Below are positions 12,501-24,500 of a DNA stretch of 64,000 bases, in pieces. This DNA comes from Bolinopsis microptera (lineage: Eukaryota; Ctenophora; Tentaculata; Lobata; Bolinopsidae): NCBI RefSeq assembly GCF_026151205.1, contig NC_087075.1, positions 11,764,303-11,828,302 of the forward strand, read 5' to 3'. The notes under the pieces are model-generated. The model had not been told where the DNA came from. It worked only from the letters and a program-made list of their open reading frames with translations, and made no database searches. How positions within the stretch are numbered: the stretch's first letter is position 1; each line of letters begins with the position of its first letter. The position numbers and the translations under genes were made by a program.

Positions 12501-15500
12501 TGTTATTCAAGAAAAATAAAATGAGATGATTTATTTGACATTCTGGTTTAAAAGTATCGACTGAGCGGTTTTAAAATATTTCAACAATTCATCTCTCCGT
12601 GTGATATATTTTCTCGATAATTTAAACTTTTCCATCTTATACCTTTCACTTTCTCCCTGAGCTATCTGTTTCTTAAGTTGTTCTATCTCTGCTAGTTTAC
12701 TCTGGTATTGTTTAGCATCCCCCTTAAGTTCTTGTAACTCCCACTCTGTGGCTTGGAGCGCATCTTTTGTGTCGTTTACTTCCTGAAGTTTAGTCAAGGT
12801 AACTGCTATTCACCAGATCATATCCATTCTATTAATTATCACCAGCTATTTATTATAACTTACATCTTTATATAAATTTTAAAAAATTATATAAAAACAA
12901 AAAAGTGATGGATCAATTGCTCACCTCTCGTTCTTGCACCCAAAGTGCAGCAACAGCTGCAAGAGCAGGATTCTTATAACTCTCAGACACCACCCTGGAA
13001 TTTAGAGTATCCCTCGCATTCTCAATGGCTTCCTTCAGCTCCTTTGCCTCGTCTAGTAACGTTAACTTAGTGGTCTCCAGATCTCGCACTTTAGAGCGAA
13101 GTTCCACATTCTCTGTTTCCGTGTCACCACACTTAACTTCGTAACCTGAACAGTTATTTTTATGTACAGATTGTTATCAGGATATGATTAATTGGTGGAC
13201 AGTTACTGCGGGCCATTTTTGATTTGAAAGTCTGACTTTTTTGTACGTGAAATAAACATTCGTGGAAAACTCCTTGATTCTCACCCGCTAAGGTTTCAAG
13301 TCTCGCTCTGGTTTCTAGGACGTCTCGTTTCAAGGCATCAATTATCTTCTGGCTCTGTGACAACTTCTCCGAGGCGTCTACTGAAGTTAGACAAGAGTTA
13401 ATAATTAGATGTTAAAAAAGAGTAGGTAATTAAAGGTTATTAATGGTAATTAGAGGTTTTTAGAGGTTAAAGTTTCTTTTTAATTGGTTTCAGGTAGCAG
13501 TCTGAATAAATACTCTTCAAAACAAAAAAAATTAGTGTATAAGTTATTACCTTCTCTGTTTGTGTATTGATGGATATTGTTTTTGAGTTGCTCTATCTCA
13601 AACGATTTCTCTTTATTTTTTATCTCCATTTCCTTCATCTCTGATTTTAGATTTTCTATTGTTTCGGTGCATTGCTGAAACAGTAAAAATTATAACTTAC
13701 TCTGAAGGAAATCCATCATATTTATATATATTGATTTAGTAAGTTTTTTTGTGTGATATTAATATATTGAAACGATTCTGATAACGTAAGGGAATAATCA
13801 AGGAGCAGAACGAGATAAAAGAGATGCAACTTTTTCATCATTTATACCTGTTGTATAGCGTTGACTTGGTCTTCTTTGTGTTGGTATTCAACTTTCAGTT
13901 TCTCCAGAAGAGCCAAGTTGCTTGTCTGTGATTCTATCAAGTTTTCTTTTTCTGGCGGAGCAAAACGATTCACATTGAGATATTTAACTTTTTCTTTAAG
14001 GTCTTCAAAATACTTAGAAGATTTTTGCAAGATATTGAAACCTTTTCATTGTCAAGCTCCAAGTTTCCTGGAAGATCTACTTAACTAAAAACCAGGGAAC
14101 TCACCAGACACACTCTTGATCTTGTAATCAAAGAACTGTCTCTCCAGCTCATTCTTATCTTTTATCAGCTGTTCATAATCCCCCTTTGACTTACTCATTA
14201 TTTCTTCCAGTTTATGTTCCAGCATATCTCGCTCCTCTTTCATCGACACCAAAGACTGAAAGCATTTTATGTTTTAAATTTAGAATTACAGATGTTCAGA
14301 ATGAAATAAAGGGGTGGGACCACTTTTAAAAGTGTAATTGCTGAAGTCAATATATGAGCATGTAGACGTCTCTTCGCTCAATAAAATTTCAAACTCAAAA
14401 CAAATAAAAGTTAAAAACAGAAATTCTGGCATTCTGTTAACCTGCTCGTGCTGTTCGTTCAGCAGACTGGATTCCTCATTTATCTTATCAATTGAATTGT
14501 TGAGGGCCTCTTCTGCGAATTTCTTACCATTCCGTGCCTTCTTCAGTTCGGTCTGGGAAAGTCTTAATTAATTTTGATTTATTGGAGTAATAATTATATC
14601 TTTATTAGGCACTGATGATGAAGAAAAATATTATACCAATGTTAAAAAGATTTTATTGGAAGTTAAAAACTCATTTATAGTTGGTTGATTGCGGATAATA
14701 TTGATTCTTGGTAAAGTAGGAATAGTCAAATAATACCTCTTAAATCATTAATTTCTTATCTAGTATACCTATTATACCAAACATTACTACTGATAGCGAG
14801 GTAAAGATAAGGTGAATCTCATTTATGGGAAACCGCCCAACCTGAGTACAGAGGAGCAGTCTGAAAAAGTGAAAATGATTGGTATAAATTAAAGGGAAAT
14901 AATATAAAACTACACCGACCTGCAGCTGACTAGCAAAACTCTTGACTTTATTCTGCATTTCAACTCGCTCCTTCTCCTGGAAATCTAGAACTCTCTTCAG
15001 TTCCTCCTCTATATCCAGAGCTGAGTCTTCACTCACACTGATCTGGTTTTTCTGAAGTGCAAATGTTAGAAATGTAAGGATTTTTAGCAGAAAGGGTAAT
15101 CATGAAATCATTCTTCAAGTTTCGTTCAAATTGCAATAACCAAACTAAGCAATTAGGTATAGAGAAGATTACAGCATATAAAGAAGTAGAATGCACTTAC
15201 GGCCGCCAAGAGTTCCTCCTGTAGCTTATTCATTTCTCTCTGAGTTTCTTGTTCCAACACCTGAGAAAATTAAACTTAACGAACTTGATCATCCGCATTC
15301 TGCATATTCAGAATTTTTGGCGGGTGGAAAACAGATTTTTAGGCCAAATAACTTGTGTCAATGATTCTCTGAAATAAGAAAACTTATGTTTGATTTAGCC
15401 GAATATCTCTGCAATGACAGCACCTTTATACAGGGCACCAACAAGGAAGTTATCTTGCAAACTCACTTCTTTTTGGTGTTTGAGCTGTTCTATTTTGTGA

Positions 15501-18500
15501 AGTACAGCGGTTGTGAGGGTTGGGAGGGTGTCGTCTTCAAGTCTCAGCGTATGACATAACTGTGGGGAATATGGTGTTATATAGAGGAAAACTGTGGGGA
15601 ATATGGTGTTATATAGAGTAAAACTGTGGGGAATATGGTGTTATATAGAGTAAAACTGTGGGGAATATGGTGTTATATAGAGTAAAACTGTGGGGAATAT
15701 GGTGTTATATAGAGTAAAACTGTGGGGAATATGGTGTTATATAGAGTAAAACTGTGGGGAATATGGTGTTATATAGAGTAAAACTGTGGGGAATATGGTG
15801 TTATATAGAGTAAAACTGTGGGGAATATGGTGTTGTATTGAGTAAAACTGTGGGGAATATGGTGTCATATAGAGTAAAACTGTGAGGAATATGGTGTTAT
15901 ATAGAGTAAAACTGTGGGGAATATGGTGTTATATAGAGTAAAACTGTGGGGAATATGGTGTTATAGAGTAAAACTGTGTTATATATATAATAAGTCGGGT
16001 TTTGCAGTAAATTGTGGTGCAGTAAACCAGTGTGGGAACTGGGAATGAAGAAGTGATTATTAGTGGAGTCCATGAACTATATATGTAAATGAGTAAGTGA
16101 GTTTATCAGTTACATTAAATGATGTAGACTCAAATCCAGATTCCAGAAGTAGTATAATGAGCCCACAACATATCAGGTATTACAAAACACGTGTAATTTA
16201 ACCTTACTCAGAAACCATTAATCCATTGTTCAACACCCCAACTTGACAAGGACACATTTTATTGTTTTGATATTTGGCATTGTCCTGAGAACAATAGCTA
16301 TCGTGTCTGGGCACGTGCTCTAGTGTACACTTTATTGTATTTCTTATTGTAAACTTTGAACAGTTATGTAACAGTAAAGTCAGTAGATGTGGATTCTGGT
16401 GGGGAGGTGAGGCATTTTATTTAAGACCTGGATTCTGGGGTTTGATTTGCCAGTAGTGGATGTTGATTGTTTTTATCGCTGTCAAAAATATGCACATCTA
16501 TTATAGGTAGTAGATATGATAGGGTGTGTTTAGGTATTTTACCGTGGTGACATTTTGTCAAGACAATGTGACAGGAATGTAATCAAATACGAAAAGTTAA
16601 CATTCAAAATTTTCATCATGCTCAACGTTTAACATTTTGCCGATTTTTATCATTTTCATGAAAACAGATGCCTATACAATGCGAGCGGACCAGCCATTAA
16701 GTTCATGTAAAAGGCAATATTATATAATTAAAGGATTTAGCACATTATTTAGCACAATATTTAGGACAAGGCACACATTTCCCACAACATTACTCGATCA
16801 GTTAGTAACTTACTGCACGTAGTAAAATAGACTTCGTCATAGACCAGAGCTCAAAGATTAATAGAACAAGAAACAAAGTTCAGGATATGAGAAACAAGAG
16901 AAATGGTTATCATTCCACAACGATCAAACCCCGACCACAAACACAAAGAGATACCCAAACACTATTAAAACTTTAAAATACACTACACAAAGTGCACACC
17001 CTCTTAAAATGAGAGAATGTGGAATAGTAATACAGACATGAAATTCAGGTGAAATAACACTGTAATTAGCTGGTGAATGTTTATGTAGGTGATACCACTA
17101 GGAAATAGAATTTAAGGAATGAGGAATCTCATTATCGAGGGTGTGTTTCACGGATGATTACATGATTACTCATTACCACATCATTTGAATTGATAGGTAT
17201 CTCATTTTGTCATGTTTATTTAGATTGAGCGAAAACACTTTTGTAGCAAGCTTGATTGATAAAAGGACAGAAATAATTGATGAAAGGAAGTAAACACTGT
17301 GAGGGCCTACACCTCAAACCCCAAGTAATGCTCAGTGCTCCCTCCCCAGTCACTAACTTCTTAACTTGCACGATTTAATAAATTCCTCCATCAATTGTTA
17401 GTCATCAAATATTTGATACTTGTTTTATGAAGACGTTATTTAATTTAACGAACTGAACGAACAAATAAAATCAATAAAAGACTTAATCAAGTACCTATCG
17501 GAGAGTTATTCGAAATACTCATTCGAAATTGAAACCATTAAAAATTGTTCGCGTTTCAGGGGTTCAAAAACTGAAGAGTTATCTAACCTTCAACTGATAC
17601 TTCTAAAATCAAGCTCATCATATTCCACCAAATTATAAACTAAAACAGGGAAATATGAATAACCCACCAGCACTGCAAAGTTTCCCCCAAATGAAACAGG
17701 GAAATATAAATAACCCACCAGCACTGCAAAGTTTCCCCCAAATGAAACAGGGAAATATAAATAACCCACCAGCACTGCAAAGTTTCCCCCAAATGAAACA
17801 GGGAAATATAAATAACCCACAAAGTTTCCCACAAATGAAACAGGGAAATATAAATAACCCACCAGCACTGCAAAGTTTCCCCCAAATGAAACAGGGAAAT
17901 ATAAATAACCCATCAGCACTGCAAAGTTTCCCCCAAATGAAACAGGGAAATATAAATAACCCACAAAGTTTCCCCCAAATGAAACAGGGAAATATAAATA
18001 ACCCATCAGCACTGCAAAGTTTCCCCCAAATGAAACAGGGAAATATAAATAACCCACAAAGTTTCCCCCAAATGAAACAGGGAAATATAAATAACCCACC
18101 AGCACTGCAAAGTTTCCCCCAAATGAAACAGGGAAATATAAATAACCCACCAGCACTGCAAAGTTTCCCCCAAATGAAACAGGGAAATACAAATAACCCA
18201 CAAAGTTTCCCACAAATGAAACAGGGAAATATAAATAACCCACCAGCACTGCAAAGTTTCCACCAAATGAAACAGGGAAATATAAATAACCCACCAGCAC
18301 TGCAAAGTTTCCCCCAAATGAAACAGGGAAATATAAATAACCCACCAGCACTGCAAAGTTTTCCCCAAATGAAACAGGGAAATATAAATAACCCACAAAG
18401 TTTCCCCCAAATGAAACAGGGAAATATAAATAACCCACCAGCACTGCAAAGTTTCCCCCAAATGAAACAGGGAAATATAAATAACCCACCAGCACTGCAA

Positions 18501-21500
18501 AGTTTCCCCCAAATGAAACAGGGAAATATAAATAACCCACTAGCACTGCATTATCTAACAAACCCACTAAAACCCCCAGCTCCGTAGCATCACTAAGTCA
18601 AGCTCTATAGCAACAAGTCCCCGATCTAATCAAATGCCACATGTTAACAGTTACCGCACACAGGGGGACCAGCTCTATTGGTTATCGTCTCCGATTGTGG
18701 TCTGTGATTGGTTGAAATGTCCCCGAGTAAGTTTCACGAGTAGGTTTAAATTTATCGTAGCATTATTTTGTTGGTTAAGAATTGGGATTTTGGCGCTGTT
18801 CTCCTATTTCTACAGATGATTTGATGAAAAATCAATTATGGTAGCAACTAGCACTAGAATGAGGAAAAATAGCGTGATGTCCATCGAACTTATTTCATCT
18901 AAAGATCTAAAATGTCCAAAATAATTAAGTTCAACAATGATCGAATTTTCGCTAAAAAGATTGAAACGTCACCCGAGCTGATTTCTACATTTCCACCACC
19001 AAGAGTTTACCATGTGGCATTGTAACTGGGTTATCCAGGACATGGACTCGACTGAACCAACAGTATAACTTAAGAAAGGAAATATTTTTATCGGTCATAA
19101 GATAACTTGACGGTTGGAATGTGTGTGGGATTTTGGGGTAATGTATGAGGCATGAGACAGGGGTAAACATGTTTAACCGTTCATGCAGGATGAATGTTAC
19201 AACTAAAATGAATCAATTATAAATTCAACCTCTACTACAATAATACTCAGCCCATTTAAAGAAACTTAGATGAAGTTCAACATTTTAATCTATAAAACTA
19301 TATTTCTACTTCAACTATCTAATTTCGCAATCCCACTTAAAGAACAGTTTAAAAAGTAAGCTATACCTGTTCAGTGCACCGTTGCAGCTCCCTCAACAGT
19401 CTACTCTGAGTCGACTCCCCCTGCCCCTCCCCCTCAAGTGAAGTCTGGGTCTCCTCGTCAGCCCAGGTCAGGATGAGAGGACTCATGGTGTCACACTGCC
19501 GGTCACACACCAGCTTGGTGGTGGAGCTACGGTTAGTGATGGGAGAGAGGTAGAGTTGGGAGACCTCCGTGTGAGGAGGTGTGTTGTATTCATCTGGTGT
19601 GCTCCTGGGTAGTTGCCAGGTTATAATTGTATGATTGGTAATAAATGAGGTTTTTTACTTGCAGAACTTAGACGATTATGTTGAGAATTAATTTAGGTTG
19701 GACCAGAAAAATTGCAGTTTTAAAAAACCCACTAAAAGATAAAAGTTAGATGAAGTTACTCACGATCTTGGAGTGCAGTTTTGTCTCTTTTTCAGCTCTA
19801 ACTCTAATTTCTCAGCGTTTTCTGCGCTCGTTATCAGCTCCTCTTTTACAGCTGGAATATATTTTTTAAAGAAACGATTATCTCATGATAAAGTCTATTA
19901 AAGTCCTCAGTCACTCACATGCCCCCCTTAAATTACATTATTGATTATTATGATAACATCATTTTTGGTTGAACCTTGAATTGGCAAAATTTCTCAAAAT
20001 CCTAAAACAATCTTTCAACTTCCAGTTTCCACAAACCTCTGTATCTCTCTATAAGCTGCTCATACAGCATTTCCTTCTTCTCCGCTTCAACCTCCCTATC
20101 TTTATAAGTTGATACCTGCTCAATTAACCCCTTCTCTCGCTTTTCTAACTTCCCAACCTTTAAATTTAGATTTTGTGAATCAGTGATACGGTTTTAACTA
20201 ATTTCAGTCCAATACAATGAAATGGAAATGAAATGAAAAACAGAAATGAAAATCAAATTTGCTCACTTTTTTCTGCAGATCTCCAGCAATCTTGAGCTGA
20301 TACTGCAGTGCTAACTCCAACTCCTTTTCAGAGTTTTTGCTATCTGTCAGATCATTAGACAGCTGCTGATTCTTCATCTTCAACCTCTCCACACTCTGAT
20401 TGCTAGTCTGCTCTGTCTGTATGGAAACTGAAGAGCTGTAAGCTGAATCTGTCCCGTATATGAAGAGTGAGCTATCAGTCTGAACCACGATATCACTAGT
20501 GGAACCAGCACTCTTCCGAGGGGTTGTCACCGGGCTCTTGCGTGGAGTACAAGGTCTGGATCCCAGAGTGGTGATCCTAGCGTAGCAGTTGGTACAGAGG
20601 TTGTCTTTGTACTGGCTAACAAACATGTGGAGGATCTCCCGGGCTGGATCAGATGGCATCACCATGAAGCACCTGTGCTGTAAGTTGTGAAGTTCTGTGA
20701 GTGTTCCTTGGGAGTGAGGTGACTTTTTGAGGCGGTGTATTTTCTGGTTTTCGAGTTCACGTTTGAGGAACACTATGGTTTCTTCAAGACCTTCCATGCT
20801 TACTTCCCGTTCCATCAACTCAATTTCAAGCTGTTTAGTGGTTGTTTCAAATTTGTCTTTCTCGGCGAGAGCTTGGTATAATGTAGATTTTATGATACCC
20901 ACTTCTTTCAACTCTTCCTCAGTTTTCTGACGGAAGCTATCTTTTTCAGTCAGCAATTTGTCGATTTGATGACCAAGCTTTTGGTTTGCTTTCGCAAGAG
21001 CTCTGACCGATAGTTTGGTTTCTTCTAGAGCATCTCTGAAGTCAGCAGATTTTCTCAAAGGACGTGGCAGCGTACTAATCTGGTCATCAGTCTCTGAATC
21101 ACTGGACAGAACATGAGCGTAGGATTGTTCCAAGAGACGTCTTCTCAACTCATTATTGAGAGAATTAATAGTTTCACTCGCTTCATCTTGATACATTTTA
21201 CTTTGTTCCATCTCATCGTCGAGCTTCTTCTTTGTTTCAAGAAGATAATTCTCTAGCTGCTCCTTTTCTTCCTCCAGAGTGGTGATCGTTTCCTTTGCGG
21301 CTTCTTTTTCTATTTTCTCAAGGTTAAACTTGTCTGCCACCTCCATGAACGACTTTTCTTTGTCCTCAATAACCGTGTCAATCTCGTTCCTTGCCTCTAA
21401 TTGGATGTCAAGTTCCGTTTGAAGGGCATTGGTGGCTGTAGTTAGTTTCTGATTTTCTTGTTTTACATTCGCAAGTTCGGATGAAACTCTCTGCCCTTCC

Positions 21501-24500
21501 AGTTTTACTCTAGCGTTTTCGTCTTGGGTAACTTTGAGCTGTTGAGACAGTTCGACTTGGAGAGTGGCAAGCTCTACAGCATCCTTTTGTAACACGTAAA
21601 TCTGTGCTTGTTTGCTCACAACAAGGGCTTCATAAGTTGAAACTGTTCCCTTGAATCGCTCCTGCTCGGCAACCAGCTCTTCTCTGATTACAATAAGCTG
21701 GTTACAAGATAACCCAGACTCCTCCGTCATGCTATGAAGCTGTTCCTCTAGTACCTCCACTTTCTCTTGGAGTTGTACCAGAGCCTCCACTGTCATACTC
21801 GTTTGAGTAACCGCTTCATTTATTTCGCAGGAAACCTGGTAACCTGCATCTGAACGAACGACAACTTGGCTCTGACATTCATTGTTTTTGGTTTCAATTC
21901 CAGACTGACATGATTGTTCCTGAAATTCTCGGTTATTGAATAATTCAAGCTTTTTCTCAAGTTCGTCACCTCGGAACATCTCTTCAGAAAGGGCTGACTC
22001 CAATGCCGATATTGTTGATTCTTTCTCGACAAGAGCTACGTTGTTGAGCTCATCTGCTTTATCGAGCTTGTTTTGCAAACTTGAAAGTTCGGTTTGAATT
22101 TCCAAGTTGTTTTCTGCCTTTTCTTCAAGCGTCTTCATTAGTTCTGCGTCCCTAAGTTCCATCTCTTGCATTGCGTCTTGTATGGAATTCATAGCTGACT
22201 GTAGGTTCGCCACCTCTTTGCTCTCTCTCAACTCCTCCAACTCAAAGTTTGCCTTCTCTAATTCTCCCTCTAACTGACTAATAGCTTTCTTAGCATCAGC
22301 AAGTGCAGTCTCTGCTATCGCTCGGTCAGCACGAGCCTTTCTAACTTCACTCTGCATTCCAGTCATAAGTCCCCTGTTCTTATCGTTCATTATTTTCTCC
22401 ATTTTTATTTTCTCATCACATTGCTTTTGTATGTTCTTAATGCTGGCTTCAGATTGAACCTGCATGGAAAGTGCCTTTTTTCGTTCTATCCGTGCATCTC
22501 TAACCTCTCTTTGCATTCCATTCATCAGATCTCTGTTATTTTCATTCATAAGTTGTTCTTTTTCAATCGCTTCGGTCAGTTCTAGCACTTTGTTGTTCAG
22601 TGTATTGATACAATCATCCTTTTCTTTGATTGTTGCTTGTACCAGAGTTAATTCCTCTAGTTTTTGTCTAAGTTCTACTGTATCAATATCTGATTCTTCT
22701 CGTTTCTTCATCATCAGCATTACATCTTCTTCTTTTCCTTTCAGAGTTTCTTCATAAACCTCTTTCTCTTTCTGTAGATTTTGTACTTGATCCTCTAATT
22801 CATGGATAGCTGCAGCTGACTGCTGTTCTTTCTCAGTTACATCATTTAACATTTGCTGCACCTTTTGAGCTTCAACTTTAAGTTCTTCCATTTTGAGAAG
22901 AACCTCAGAACACTCACTTTCTTTTTCTTTGATCCTATTTTCAGATTCCTCCAATTCACTTGTAAGACTCTCCACCTTTGAGTTAGATTGGAGCAACTCT
23001 TTCCTCGCACCCTCAAACTGGGAAGTAACAGCTCTGAGATTCCGGTCACTTTCTTCGTAGTCATTCCTCCATTTTGCCACATTTTTATTTGCATTCTCAA
23101 TAATGTCATCTTTATCTTTTATCTTCTCGTTGGTCTCAGAATCCCGGCCTTCTTTAACCACGATAAGTTCTTCCTGGAGAGCAACATTCCTATGAACAAG
23201 TCTGCAATTGTCATCCTTGATCTCCCTAACTTGGGCTTCTAGCTCAGTTTTCTCAGCCGTGAGGACACCAACCTTTGATTCGTGTTCCACCATGTCCTCC
23301 AGGGATTGCTCAAGTTGCTCACTAACATTGTCAATATCATCCTTGTACTCCAGCTCGTTCTTTTGGAATTCGTGGATACGCTTTAAGAGGTCATCTATAG
23401 TTTGCTGAGCTTCTTCAAGTTCCCTCAAACGCTCGGTTAGTCTCTTTTCCATTTCGGAATATTTTCCAACGAGATCTTCCTTTTCATCTCCAGTGAGATG
23501 TTCTACGTTTGAAACACTATGAAGATCTATTCTAAACTGTTCGTTTTGTTCCTCTAAATGGTTCACGTAGAGTTTCTCATTTCCGAGTTCCTCTTGGAGA
23601 ACGGAAAGTTTTTCAAGTAACTCAGTTATTTCTTGTGGTGTTAGCGTTCCGTCGTACAATGATTCTTCAAACGATTCCTGAATCACTGGAAGAGTTGATG
23701 TCACCTTGGAACGATTCTGATCATCTAGTTTCTGCTGCAGTTCCGAGTTCTTCAATAGCTGCACCTCGTAATTGTGATCAAAGTTTTCAACATAAAGCCG
23801 CTCGCGTTCCAACTCGCCTTGAATCCTCTTAAGTTTACGCTTTATCTCGTCCAACTCCACTTTCAAGTCCTCATTCTCCCTGACAACTTCATTGAACTGT
23901 TCGTGAACATCCTCCTCGTGGACAGTACAATCAACTGATATGTGCCGCTGTTTGGAGTCCATCTGCAGGAGAAGATCCATGCTCAAAGGACCAGAATTAG
24001 CGCTGCTATCATGGAAGTCAGGCTCCTCACTATCCATCCTCGAGAAAGATCTTTGTAGCTCATCCTTTGCAGCGTCTCTATCCAGGGTGATGTCATTTAT
24101 TTTATTTTCCAACCCTCGCAGTTTCTCCTGCTTGTCATCAAGCTTCTTTTCCAGTTTGTCATTGTAAGACTTTTGGCGGTTAAGCTGGTCTTTGAGGTCT
24201 TTGATAATGGCATCTTTACCAGTGAGATTACCACCCGGTTTTAAGATATTGGATACCCGACGTGATGTTCTTTCTTGCTCTGCCATCTGGAGATTTGCTG
24301 CTTCTAACTTGTCACGTGCCATTTGCAACTGAAACAAAACATTGTAGTAAAGAGATGTTCCTCTGTTATTCTTGTTTTTATGGTCGGTAGAATGTTAGAC
24401 AGAAATGATCAATTTGTATTACGGTATAGTCTTTTAATAGTCTTTTAATAGTCTATGCCAAATGATGGATTAGTTCGCTGTTTATCAGTCTCATGATTGA

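Noticed and set aside
17590-18587. Secreted repeat protein of 310-325 residues
   Set aside because: It lies inside an intron between two in-frame exons of the coiled-coil gene, with no promoter or signal peptide of its own.
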